64,000 nt of DNA from CAVVNN01 sp963838035. GTDB taxonomy: Bacteria > Actinomycetota > Thermoleophilia > Solirubrobacterales > 70-9. Shown piece by piece: positions 55,082 to 64,000 of the stretch. The notes below the pieces were generated by a model. The model made no database searches and was not told the origin of the DNA. It saw only the letters and a program-made list of their open reading frames with translations. Made by a program: the position numbers and the translations under genes. Position 1 is the first letter of the stretch, and each line of letters opens with the position of its first letter. Location of the stretch: NCBI GenBank assembly GCA_963838035.1, contig CAWIPM010000008.1, positions 62,001 to 126,000 on the forward strand. The letters run 5' to 3'.

Positions 55082-56542
55082 TCAGCTCTTGGCGACCTCG
55101 AGCCGGATCTCCTTGCCGTTGACCTTGGTCCCGTCGAGGAAATCGACGGCGCGCTCGGCCTGCTCAGCCTTCAACTCGACAAATGAGAAGCGCTCCAGCA
55201 CGCGGACCGAGGCGATGTCGTCGTCGGGAACCACGGCGCCCTCGCGCAGCGCCCAGCGCAGGTCCTCCTCGGTGATGCCGCCGCGCTTTCCACGGTTGAC
55301 GAAGAGCTTGGTGTTGCCCGCGGCGGCCTCCTTCGCGGCGGCGCCGTTGCCCCCGTCCCCCCCGTCCTCCGCGCGCTTCTCGCGGCGCTCCGGCCGCGCG
55401 CGCCGGCGGGGGCGAGGGGCGTGCTCGAGCCGCTCCTCGGGGCTCTCCCACTCGCCGATCGAGGTCTTCACGTCGCGCTCGATCCGGCCGATCTCCTCGC
55501 GCTGGGCGGGGGTGACGAAGGTGATCGCGCGGCCGGTGCGGCCGACTCGGCCGGTGCGGCCGATCCGGTGGACATAGACCTCGGAGGAGTCGGGGACGTC
55601 GTAGTTGATGACGTGGGTGACGTGCTCGATGTCGAGGCCGCGGGCGGCGATGTCGGTGGCGACGAGCAGCCGCACGCGGTGGTCCTTGAAGGCGATCATC
55701 ACGCCGTCGCGGACTCCCTGGCTGAGGTCGCCATGCAGCGCCTTCACGTCAAGGCCTTTGTCCTTCAGCGTCTTCTCCAGCTTCGAGGCGCCGATCTTGG
55801 TGCGGGTGAAGATGATCGCCTGCTCCGGTTCTTCGGTCTTCAGCAGCTCGACCAACCGCGCGGCCTTGTCCTTGGCCGGGACCTCGACGAAGGCCTGGGC
55901 GATCGCGTCGACGGTGAGTTTCTTCGGCGTGATCCGGATCGTCGTCGGGTCATACATATAGCCCTCGGCGAGCTTCTTGATCGGGGGCGGCATCGTCGCC
56001 GAGAAGAGCGCAGTCTGGCGCCCGCTCGGGCACATCCGCAGGATCTTCTCGACGTCCTCGATGAAACCGAGGTCGAGCATCTCATCGGCCTCGTCGAGGA
56101 CGATGTAGCGGGCCGCGGTCAGCACCAGCGAGCGGCGGCCCATCAGGTCCATCATGCGGCCGACGGTGGCGACGACCACCTGGGCGCCGGCCCGCAGCTG
56201 CGCCTGCTGGGATTTGATCGGCGCGCCGCCGAAGACGGCGACGATCTCGACGTCCATGTGCTCCGCGTAGGCCCGCAGCGCCTGCGTCACCTGGATGCAG
56301 AGCTCCCGGGTGGGAGTGAGGACGACCGCCTGCACCTCGTCGTTCTCCGGATCCACGTACTGCAGCAGCGGCAGGCCGAAGGCGGCCGTCTTGCCGGTTC
56401 CGGTCTGGGCCTGGCCGATCACATCGTGGCCGCCGAGCAGCTCCGGGATCGCCTCCTCCTGGATCGGCGTCGGCTCCTCGAAGCCGAGCTCGTCGATCGC
56501 CTGCTGGATGGCGGGCGTGAGCCCGAGCTCCTTGAAGTTCAC
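55082..56542 (-). CDS. deaD: DEAD-box RNA helicase
   Basis: A 486-residue ATP-dependent RNA helicase. Motifs: Q-motif 'G-F-E-E-P-T-P-I-Q', I 'A-Q-T-G-T-G-K-T', Ia 'P-T-R-E-L', II 'D-E-A-D', III 'S-A-T', and VI 'H-R-I-G-R-T-G-R'. A Lys/Arg-rich linker and a DbpA-like RNA-binding domain (about 410-486) complete the DeaD/CsdA arrangement associated with ribosome assembly and cold response. The start overlaps the stop of the upstream quinone oxidoreductase (ATGA). Confidence 0.93.
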   Translation of the reverse strand: MNFKELGLTPAIQQAIDELGFEEPTPIQEEAIPELLGGHDVIGQAQTGTGKTAAFGLPLLQYVDPENDEVQAVVLTPTRELCIQVTQALRAYAEHMDVEIVAVFGGAPIKSQQAQLRAGAQVVVATVGRMMDLMGRRSLVLTAARYIVLDEADEMLDLGFIEDVEKILRMCPSGRQTALFSATMPPPIKKLAEGYMYDPTTIRITPKKLTVDAIAQAFVEVPAKDKAARLVELLKTEEPEQAIIFTRTKIGASKLEKTLKDKGLDVKALHGDLSQGVRDGVMIAFKDHRVRLLVATDIAARGLDIEHVTHVINYDVPDSSEVYVHRIGRTGRVGRTGRAITFVTPAQREEIGRIERDVKTSIGEWESPEERLEHAPRPRRRARPERREKRAEDGGDGGNGAAAKEAAAGNTKLFVNRGKRGGITEEDLRWALREGAVVPDDDIASVRVLERFSFVELKAEQAERAVDFLDGTKVNGKEIRLEVAKS

Positions 56543-57486
56543 TTGGACGGGTCCAGGAGCAGCTTGCCGCTGGTGCGGCGGCCGATCAGGTCCTCGTGGG
56601 CGCGCGCCGCTTCGGAGAGCGGGTAGACGCCGCCGACTGTCACCTCCAGCTCGCCCGAGGCCACCGCCCCGAAGAGCTCGCCGATCATCGGCGCGGCCAG
56701 GTCGCGGCGAAGCAGCAGGTGGACGAGCCAGAAGCCGACCACCGACTTCGAGCCGCTCAGCAGCGCCGCCGTGGAGACCTCGCGCTGCTCGCGGGAGGCG
56801 ATCCCGAAGACGACCATCCGGCCCAGCGGCGCCAGCGCCGAGAGCTCGGCGTCGAAGGCCTCGCCACCGCTCATGTGGAGGACCGCGTCGACGTGCTTGC
56901 CGCCGTTGGCCTCGAGGATCGCCGCCTTCAGGTCATCGGCGCGGGAATCGACGGTCGCGTCGGCGCCGAGGCGCTCGACCAGGCCGCGCTTCTCCTCGCT
57001 GGAGGCGAGGCCGATCACCCTGGCGCCGGCCCGCTTGGCGAGCTGGACCGAGAGTGAGCCGGTGCCCCCGGCCGCGGCCTCGACCACGATCGTCTCGCCC
57101 GGCTCGATCCGCGCGCAGCGCCGCACCAGCGCCATCGCGGTCAGCCCCTGAAGGAGCAGCGCCGCGGCCTGGTCGTCGTCGACATCGTCGGGGACGGGCA
57201 CCATGAAGGACTCCGGCACGGCGACCCTCTCGGCATAGCCACCCGAAGCGAGGATCGCCGCCACCCGGCGACCGTCGGGCGTGCGGCCGCTGACCTCCGC
57301 CCCGGGGATCAGGGGCAGCTGCTGCTCGGCCAGGTAGTCGTTGCGGGTCGCGTGGGTGTCGGCGAAGTTGATCCCGCTGCGGGCGACCTCGATGAGCACC
57401 TCGCCGTCGCCGGGCTCGGGGTCGGCCACTTCGCGGTAGCTGAGCACCTCGGGCCCGCCGAAATCGTCGATCTGGATCGCCTTCAC
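56539..57486 (-). CDS. Zinc-independent quinone oxidoreductase (MDR family)
   Basis: A 315-residue medium-chain dehydrogenase/reductase without the zinc ligands. The N-terminal 'F-G-G-P-E-V-L-S' and 'R-S-G-I-N-F-A-D-T' segments mark the quinone oxidoreductase branch; the NADPH fold has 'A-A-A-G-G-T-G-S-L-S-V-Q-L-A' near residue 135. It reduces quinones or enones using NADPH. GTG 57486 is 8 bases below a TATGGT box. Co-transcribed with the helicase. Confidence 0.9.
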   Translation of the reverse strand: MKAIQIDDFGGPEVLSYREVADPEPGDGEVLIEVARSGINFADTHATRNDYLAEQQLPLIPGAEVSGRTPDGRRVAAILASGGYAERVAVPESFMVPVPDDVDDDQAAALLLQGLTAMALVRRCARIEPGETIVVEAAAGGTGSLSVQLAKRAGARVIGLASSEEKRGLVERLGADATVDSRADDLKAAILEANGGKHVDAVLHMSGGEAFDAELSALAPLGRMVVFGIASREQREVSTAALLSGSKSVVGFWLVHLLLRRDLAAPMIGELFGAVASGELEVTVGGVYPLSEAARAHEDLIGRRTSGKLLLDPSK

Positions 57487-57494
57487 GGTCGCCA

Positions 57495-57500
57495 ACCATA
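57495..57500 (-). promoter_or_regulatory. TANNNT -10 box for the quinone oxidoreductase operon
   Basis: TATGGT on the minus strand ends 8 bases before GTG 57486; no Shine-Dalgarno. Confidence 0.45.
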
Positions 57501-57642
57501 TTCGTCCCTGGAAAGGGGGTCGGGTGCCCTCCTGGGTGCGGCGCTCTCTCTTTCGCACAGACCGCTCAGGGAGAGCCGCAACCCACACGGCGTAGAAGTC
57601 AGCGCACAGGAGGGGTGCCCGACCACATATAACCTGCCGAAT

Positions 57643-58566
57643 ATGTCGCTGACAGTCGTCGGATCGATCGCTTTCGACTCGGTGAAGACCCCGTTCGGGG
57701 AGCGCGAGCGAATGCTCGGCGGCGCCGCCGTGCACTTCTCCCTCGCCGCCAGCTTCTTCACCGAGGTGCGCCCGGTCGGGCCGGTGGGCGAGGACTTCGG
57801 CGGCGAGCAGTTCGAGGTGCTGGAAAGACGCGGCGTTATCACCGATGACATCGAGCGGGTGGAGGGCGGGCGATCATTCTTCTGGCGCGGCCGCTACGAG
57901 TACGACCTCAACGTCGCCCACACAGAGGACACCCAGCTCGGCGTCTTCGCCGAGTTCGAGCCGAAGCTCTCCGCCGCCTCCCGGGCGGCCGACACCCTCT
58001 TCCTAGCCAACATCCAACCCGACCTGCAGCGCCGGGTACGCGCCCAGTGCGGCGATGCCCGCTTCAGCGGGCTGGACTCGATGAATCTCTGGATCGAGAC
58101 GGCGCGGGACTCGTTGATCGCGGCGATCGCCGATGTCGACTGCCTCGTCGTCAACGACGCCGAGATCCGCCAGCTGACCGGCGAGCCCAACCTCGCCCGC
58201 GCCGCCGGCGCGGTGATGGAGATGGGGCCTCGCGCGGTAGTCGCCAAGCAGGGCGAGTACGGCGCGGCGCTGTTCACCGGGGATGGCTTCTTCGCCCTGC
58301 CGGGCTTCCCCCTCGAGGACGTGCGCGACCCGACCGGAGCCGGCGACAGCTTCGCCGGCGGCTTCCTCGGCTACCTCGACAGCCACGACGGCGACCTCGA
58401 CGAGGCGAGCCTGCGCCGGGCGATGGGCTACGGCACCGTCCTCGCCTCCTTCAACGTCGAGGAGTTCGGCACCGAACGTGTCTCGCGGCTGACCCGCGAG
58501 GAGATCGACGAGCGGCTCGCCACCCTGCACGGGATGACCCAGTTCGAGCCGCTGCCCGCCGCCTGA
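57643..58566 (+). CDS. PfkB-family carbohydrate/nucleoside kinase
   Basis: A 307-residue kinase. The C-terminal signature 'D-P-T-G-A-G-D-S-F-A-G-G-F' near residue 227 carries the catalytic Asp, and 'R-M-L-G-G-A-A-V-H-F-S' near residue 23 is the sugar-binding start. It lacks the features that would tell ribokinase, adenosine kinase or fructokinase apart; the substrate is open. ATG 57643 lies 9 bases after TATAAC, again at leaderless distance. Confidence 0.87.
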   Translation: MSLTVVGSIAFDSVKTPFGERERMLGGAAVHFSLAASFFTEVRPVGPVGEDFGGEQFEVLERRGVITDDIERVEGGRSFFWRGRYEYDLNVAHTEDTQLGVFAEFEPKLSAASRAADTLFLANIQPDLQRRVRAQCGDARFSGLDSMNLWIETARDSLIAAIADVDCLVVNDAEIRQLTGEPNLARAAGAVMEMGPRAVVAKQGEYGAALFTGDGFFALPGFPLEDVRDPTGAGDSFAGGFLGYLDSHDGDLDEASLRRAMGYGTVLASFNVEEFGTERVSRLTREEIDERLATLHGMTQFEPLPAA

Positions 58567-58591
58567 CGATCGGCGCGCGCAAGCTGCCAGA

Positions 58592-59953
<1,362 letters not shown>

Positions 59954-60035
59954 ATATTCCGCCGCCTGCTCCGCTTCGCGTCCGCGCGCGGCGGCACTCG
60001 CCATATCGGCGCCGCTCACAGAGAATCAGATCGTG

Positions 60036-60404
60036 ATGCTCGCTGATCGGCGGTCCACATGGAAGCTGACCGTGCGGCATGGGTCGGAGGTCTCGCATCA
60101 GGGATTCGACGATCTGGGCGAGGCGGTGGCTGCGATGCGCGAGCGTGCTCTGGCGATCCGAGCCGAGGGGCCGGTGCGGGCGGTCTCCTCGCTGCGCGAC
60201 TACGGGCCCGGAGATCAGGTTCACGCGCGGCTGCAGCTTTCGGGGAAGGGCCTGCTGCGCAGGCCGATCGCCGGGGTGGATGTGCGGGGGAACGGGACGT
60301 TCGTCCCCTATAGCGGCGGTTTGAGGCGGAGGGAGTTGGACCCCACCGACCACGACACGCCGTTCGACACTGTCCGAGAGAATCTCGCGGCAGGGGCACG
60401 ATGA
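60036..60404 (+). CDS. Small hypothetical protein
   Basis: A 122-residue protein from ATG 60036 (a GTG at 60033 is also possible). Predicted mix of helix ('L-G-E-A-V-A-A-M-R-E-R-A-L-A-I') and strands; no known motif and no membrane helix. It overlaps the next gene by 4 bases (ATGA), so the two act as one unit downstream of citrate synthase. The 82-base gap before it holds no recognised site. Confidence 0.6.
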   Translation: MLADRRSTWKLTVRHGSEVSHQGFDDLGEAVAAMRERALAIRAEGPVRAVSSLRDYGPGDQVHARLQLSGKGLLRRPIAGVDVRGNGTFVPYSGGLRRRELDPTDHDTPFDTVRENLAAGAR

Positions 60405-60718
60405 GCGACTCCAGCACCGAGATCCCCAAGGGCAGCTACGCCGCCGGGCGCCGGGTGAAGCTCCCGGCCGGCGCCGAGCCCCCCTTCGCCGTCTTCATCA
60501 ACGGGGTCGAGCAGACCGAGGGCCCCGACTACGACATCCGCGGCGGCGAGATCGTCTTCACCCGCCCGATCATCAAGGAGAAGGTCGGCACCGGCCGCTG
60601 GCTCGCCATGTATCTCGGCCTCTTCGGCACCTACCGCAAGAATGAGACGGTCGACCTCCAGTTCACCCGCGAGGGCAAGACCACCCTCGTCGACGACCTC
60701 CCGATCCAGCAGGGCTGA
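60401..60718 (+). CDS. Small conserved-looking hypothetical protein
   Basis: A 105-residue protein. Its first half forms a beta-rich segment 'V-F-I-N-G-V-E-Q-T-E-G-P-D-Y-D-I' followed by 'I-V-F-T-R-P-I', reminiscent of phage neck or tail-fibre beta modules, then 'G-R-W-L-A-M-Y-L-G-L-F-G-T-Y-R-K-N', a well-formed amphipathic stretch. Function unknown. Translationally coupled to the preceding small gene. Confidence 0.6.
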   Translation: MSDSSTEIPKGSYAAGRRVKLPAGAEPPFAVFINGVEQTEGPDYDIRGGEIVFTRPIIKEKVGTGRWLAMYLGLFGTYRKNETVDLQFTREGKTTLVDDLPIQQG

Positions 60719-60735
60719 GCGGCGCGGCTGCTTGG

Positions 60736-61674
60736 CTACTTGAACACGTAGAGCAGCAGGAAGGCGATCGCGACGAAGCTGGCGCCGGCGGCGATCATGC
60801 CCGTGTCCTCGGCGACCATCGCGGCGGTGGACCGGTCGTCTGAGCGGTCGTAGATCAAGTAGAGGTAGCGGAAGATGCCGTAGATCACGGGCGGGATGGT
60901 CAGCATCATGCGGCTGCCGATCAGCGGCGAGTTGACCGTGTAGATCGCGTAGCTGATCACTGTCCCGGTGGTGACCATGGCGACCATCTGGTCGAGGAAG
61001 GGGAGGGAGTAGTGCTCGAGGACCGGGCGGCTGCTGGTTCCCTGGTGCAGCTCGGAGACCGCCTCCTGGCGACGCTTGGTGAAGCCGAGGAACATCGCGA
61101 TCATGCCGGTGCAGAGGATCAGCCACTCCGAGGCATGGGCTTCGACGGCGCTGGCGCCGGCGGCGACGCGGAGGATGAAGAGCCCGGCCAGGGTCATCAC
61201 GTCGACGATCACGATCTGCTTGAGGCCGAGGCTGTAGGCCATCTGGGCGGCGCCGTAGCCGACCACCATCAGCCCCACCTGCCAGTTGACAGTGGCGAAG
61301 GCGATGGCGATGGCGATCGCCGCCAGCAGCGGCGCAATCGTCTTCGCGGCGCTCTCGGACAGCTCGCCCGCGGCCAGCGGCCGGAAGCGCTTCTTCGGGT
61401 GCTCGCGGTCCAGCTCGACGTCGATCAGGTCGTTGACGTAGTAGCCGGCGCTGGAGATCAGACAGAAGGCGACGAAGGTGAGCGTCGCCTCCAGGACGTC
61501 GTGCGGCTGGTTGAACTTGCCCGAGAACAGCAGCCCGGCGAAGACGAAGAAGTTCTTGATCCACTCCTGCGGCCGCCCGGCCTTGACCGCCGCGCGCAGC
61601 GGCGAGCGGCGCGGCACAGCCGGCTCGGGGGTCTCGGCGGGGATGGTCGGGTCCTCTGGCGTGATCGTGTCCAT
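60736..61674 (-). CDS. UbiA-family decaprenyl-phosphate phosphoribosyltransferase
   Basis: A 312-residue membrane enzyme with about eight helices. The first Asp-rich motif reads 'N-D-L-I-D-V-E-L-D-R-E-H-P-K-K-R-F-R-P' (near residues 85-103), whose H-P-x-K-x-x-R-P extension marks the UbiA group of decaprenyl-phosphate phosphoribose synthases that start decaprenylphosphoryl-arabinose formation for the cell wall. The second motif is weaker. It is encoded alone, and other arabinan genes are not in the window, so the role is inferred from family. Confidence 0.82.
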   Translation of the reverse strand: MDTITPEDPTIPAETPEPAVPRRSPLRAAVKAGRPQEWIKNFFVFAGLLFSGKFNQPHDVLEATLTFVAFCLISSAGYYVNDLIDVELDREHPKKRFRPLAAGELSESAAKTIAPLLAAIAIAIAFATVNWQVGLMVVGYGAAQMAYSLGLKQIVIVDVMTLAGLFILRVAAGASAVEAHASEWLILCTGMIAMFLGFTKRRQEAVSELHQGTSSRPVLEHYSLPFLDQMVAMVTTGTVISYAIYTVNSPLIGSRMMLTIPPVIYGIFRYLYLIYDRSDDRSTAAMVAEDTGMIAAGASFVAIAFLLLYVFK

Positions 61675-61699
61675 CGCGTTCGTCGCGGGAGGGTAGCGC

Positions 61700-63013
61700 T
61701 CAGCCCGGTAGCCGAATCAGGAAGCGCGCGCCCCGGGCGGGGAGGTTCTCGACCTCGGCGCTGCCGCCCATCGCCTCGGCCAGCTCGCGGACGATCGCCA
61801 GGCCGAGGCCAGCGCCATCGGGGGAGCCATGGCCGGCGCGGGCGCGGAGATGGAAGCGCTCGAAGGCGTGGGGGACCTCCTCCGCGGGAATACCGGGCCC
61901 TTCGTCACTGACCGCGACCGTCCCTGGGCCGACGGCCACCGTCACCACACCGCCCGCCGGGCTGACGCGGATCGCGTTCTCGAGCAGATTGGAGACGACC
62001 TGAAGGGCGCGGCCCTGGTCGGCGGTCGCCGCGGCGGCGGCTCCCTCGACTCGGACCTCCACCCCGGCCTCGAGCGCACGCGGGCGCAGCCGCTCCTCCG
62101 CCTCGTGGGCCACGGCCGCCAGGTCGACCGGCTCACGCCGCACCTCCATCGCTCCCTGCCGAAGACGGGCCAGCGAGAGCAGGTCGCCGACCAGGCGTTC
62201 CAGGCGCGCCGCCTCGCGGCCGACCACCTCGGCCGCCTGACGCGGCTCGACCGTGCCGTCCTCGATCCCCTCGGCATAGCCGCGGATCGAGGTGAGTGGG
62301 GTGCGCAGGTCGTGGGAGACGGAGAGCAGGATCGCCCGCTCTGCGTCGCGGGCGAGGGCGAGCTGGTCCGACATCCCGTTGAAGGCCTCGGCCAGCTCGT
62401 CGAGCTCCTCCGTCCCCTCCGGGCGGACCGGCTCCGGGTGGCGGCCGGCGGCCAGCTCGCGGGCGGCGGCGCCGAGCCGGCGCAAGGGCTGGGTGAGGCG
62501 GCGCGCCAGCAGCGCCGCCACTCCCGCCGCGACCAGCGCCGCCGCCCCGCTGGCGATCAGCAGCGCCGTCAGGTAGCGGCGGAAGTCGTCGCCGGAGACG
62601 ACGTCGGGTCGTGTCACCAACACCACCGAGTGCCCGGCGCGGCGCGCGGCGAAGATCGAGCTGCGCCCGCCGATCTCGGCGCTGCCGTCGGCGGCGGCGG
62701 CGGGCCGGCTGAGCACCGCGAAGGGACGCGGGCCCGCCCCTCCCACCGGTGACACTCCTCCCCCGAGGCCGGGGGGCGCGCCCGGCGGTGGCCCGGGCGG
62801 GAACGCCGGGTGACCGCGCAGGCGAAGGGCGCTCGACGCCGGCAACCGCTTCAGCTGGGCGGCGAACGCGTCGGCCTGGCGCTCGACGTCGCGGCGGATC
62901 GTGTCGCGCACCGCGCTCTTGGTCAGCACCACACCCAGCGCCAGCGAGGCTCCGACCCCGACCAGCACGGTCCCGAGGATCGCCAAGAACAGCCGCGCCC
63001 GCAGCGAGCGCAT
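61700..63013 (-). CDS. Sensor histidine kinase of an OmpR-type two-component system
   Basis: A 437-residue membrane kinase: helix at 7-28, a Pro/Gly-rich extracytoplasmic sensor (about 30-150), helix near 150-172, HAMP, HisKA with His in 'S-V-S-H-D-L-R-T-P-L' near 225, and HATPase with N-box 'N-L-L-E-N-A-I-R', G1 'D-E-G-P-G-I-P' and G2 'G-A-G-L-G-L'. It overlaps the response-regulator stop by 1 base or more and forms one operon with it. Confidence 0.93.
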   Translation of the reverse strand: MRSLRARLFLAILGTVLVGVGASLALGVVLTKSAVRDTIRRDVERQADAFAAQLKRLPASSALRLRGHPAFPPGPPPGAPPGLGGGVSPVGGAGPRPFAVLSRPAAAADGSAEIGGRSSIFAARRAGHSVVLVTRPDVVSGDDFRRYLTALLIASGAAALVAAGVAALLARRLTQPLRRLGAAARELAAGRHPEPVRPEGTEELDELAEAFNGMSDQLALARDAERAILLSVSHDLRTPLTSIRGYAEGIEDGTVEPRQAAEVVGREAARLERLVGDLLSLARLRQGAMEVRREPVDLAAVAHEAEERLRPRALEAGVEVRVEGAAAAATADQGRALQVVSNLLENAIRVSPAGGVVTVAVGPGTVAVSDEGPGIPAEEVPHAFERFHLRARAGHGSPDGAGLGLAIVRELAEAMGGSAEVENLPARGARFLIRLPG

Positions 63014-63684
63014 CAGGCGAGGGCCTTGTAGCCGGCCCCGCGCACGGTCTGAATCAGGCCCGGCCGGCCCAGCTTGGCACGCAGCTGAGCGACGTGGACG
63101 TCGACGGTCCGAGTCCCTCCCGCGAACTCCCCTCCCCAGGCCAGCTCCAGGAGGCGGTCGCGGCTGAGCACCACGCTGGGATGGGAGAGCAGCGCGGCCA
63201 GCAGGTCGAACTCGCGCGAGGTCAGCTCCACCGGCTGGCCGTCGACCGTGACCGAGCGTGCGGCGTGGTCGAGCGCGACGTCGCCGGCCGTCAGGGCGCC
63301 CTCGACGCCAACTCCTCCCCCGGGCGCCCGCCGCAGGATCGCCTTCACCCGCGCCGTCAGCTCCCGCGGCGAGAACGGCTTGACGACGTAGTCGTCGGCG
63401 CCCGCTTCCAGCCCGGCGACCCGGTCGACCTCGTCGTCGCGGGCGCTGAGGATGAGGATAGGGACCCCGGTGCGTGCGCGCAGGCGCCGGCAGACCTCGA
63501 AGCCATCGATCCCCGGCAGCCCGAGGTCCAGGATCACGAGCCGCACGGGGTGACGGGGGAGCTCCTCCAGCGCCTGCTCGCCGCTGCGCGCCCAGACGAC
63601 CTCGAAGCCGTCCCGCCGCAGGTAGGCGCGAACCAGGTCAGCGATCGCCTGCTCGTCCTCGACCACGAGGATCGCTCCCTTCAT
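63013..63684 (-). CDS. OmpR/PhoB-family response regulator
   Basis: A 223-residue regulator with an N-terminal receiver ('V-V-E-D-E' pocket, phosphoacceptor Asp in 'L-V-I-L-D-L-G-L-P-G-I-D-G' near 54, Lys in 'V-V-K-P-F-S') and a C-terminal winged-helix domain ('L-T-S-R-E-F-D-L-L-A-A-L' and 'G-T-R-T-V-D-V-H-V-A-Q-L-R-A-K-L'). It precedes its kinase in the operon. Confidence 0.95.
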   Translation of the reverse strand: MKGAILVVEDEQAIADLVRAYLRRDGFEVVWARSGEQALEELPRHPVRLVILDLGLPGIDGFEVCRRLRARTGVPILILSARDDEVDRVAGLEAGADDYVVKPFSPRELTARVKAILRRAPGGGVGVEGALTAGDVALDHAARSVTVDGQPVELTSREFDLLAALLSHPSVVLSRDRLLELAWGGEFAGGTRTVDVHVAQLRAKLGRPGLIQTVRGAGYKALA

Positions 63685-63688
63685 GCGA

Positions 63689-64000
63689 CTAGCCTCTCAT
63701 CTGCGCTCCTGGAGGGGGCGACAGCCGGGCGTGCTGCCGGGACCCCTGGGCCCCGCCCGGCATCTGTCCCGGCTTGGGCGGCACGACGATCGTTTTCGCC
63801 GTTCCGCCTTCAGGGCCGCAGACGAGGACCAGCCGGCCGACTTCGAGGTCGGTAACCGCCTCTTCGTGTCCGGGGCCGGCGAGCACCTTGGTGTTGCCGT
63901 CAACAGGGATCGTCACTTCTCCGCCGTCGTTCTCGGTCAGGGTGATCGAGCTGCCGCTGACCGAGGCGACCTTGCCGCGATCGAGCCTGACGACCTTCTC
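63689..64000 (-). CDS. DUF5666-like beta-barrel protein (partial, runs off the window)
   Basis: The reading frame is open from the right edge to the stop at 63689 and covers 103 codons. 'G-K-V-A-S-V-S-G-S-S-I-T-L' and 'V-T-I-P-V-D-G-N-T-K-V' form the alternating strands typical of DUF5666/OB-like domains found in secreted actinobacterial proteins; a Pro/Gly/Arg-rich tail follows. The start is outside. It ends 5 bases before the response-regulator start. Confidence 0.6.
   Translation of the reverse strand, partial: EKVVRLDRGKVASVSGSSITLTENDGGEVTIPVDGNTKVLAGPGHEEAVTDLEVGRLVLVCGPEGGTAKTIVVPPKPGQMPGGAQGSRQHARLSPPPGAQMRG

Overview
The window is about 64 kb of uniformly GC-rich, densely coding DNA, most consistent with an actinobacterium of the class Thermoleophilia (Solirubrobacterales-like). 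The pointers are GC-biased codon use, a c-di-AMP riboswitch upstream of a cell-wall-hydrolase-like gene, a B12-dependent ribonucleotide reductase, an F420/Ddn-type nitroreductase, a UbiA family decaprenyl-phosphate phosphoribosyltransferase, and three copies of a secreted repeat-protein family (N-terminal helix followed by K-x-N-x-V-T-x-x-K-I repeats) that I associate with this group. The assignment is an inference from gene content; no rRNA, tRNA or CRISPR array was seen.

Layout. 1-6.8 kb: partial hemolysin III, class II ribonucleotide reductase, riboswitch plus M23-like protein, a frameshifted cytochrome P450 divergent from an alpha/beta hydrolase, and a CsoR-type metal sensor with its own operator. 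6.8-17.2 kb: a MacB/FtsX-like ABC exporter, HAD phosphatase, MFS transporter, thioesterase, MsrB, an orphan NarL-type regulator, seryl-tRNA synthetase, a lipoprotein cytochrome c, flavin reductase, Ddn-like oxidoreductase and a small membrane protein. 17.3-32.3 kb: a complete 14-gene nuoABCDEFGHIJKLMN operon for respiratory complex I, nearly every junction overlapping by 1-10 bases. 32.3-42.4 kb: AEC transporter, VOC protein, SGNH hydrolase, GGDEF protein, a tandem-duplicated ThyX-like protein, a second ABC exporter pair and small membrane/CBS/zinc-ribbon genes. 42.4-46.9 kb: a disturbed zone with a MITE-like inverted-repeat element and several genes broken by single-base shifts. 46.9-55 kb: acyl-CoA dehydrogenase, secreted repeat proteins, a TIG-PASTA protein, a phosphotransferase and a histidine kinase/receiver pair. 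55-64 kb: DEAD-box helicase, quinone oxidoreductase, PfkB kinase, citrate synthase, two small unknowns, the UbiA-family transferase, an OmpR-type two-component system and a truncated DUF5666-like gene.

How it works together. The core is aerobic energy metabolism: complex I, citrate synthase, acyl-CoA dehydrogenase and a cytochrome c. Around it sit nucleotide metabolism (NrdJ, ThyX-like), envelope functions and signalling.

Three signals stand out. (1) Several nuo genes carry perfect or near-perfect inverted repeats (arms of 12-21 bases) inside the coding sequence, in variable linkers or tails, all kept in frame and with different arm sequences. (2) The ThyX-like protein is a two-copy fusion in which the two halves keep complementary parts of the ThyX signature, 271 residues apart in a 544-residue chain. 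(3) Many genes start 6-10 bases downstream of a TANNNT hexamer with no Shine-Dalgarno, implying widespread leaderless transcription, including two divergent pairs whose -10 boxes overlap.
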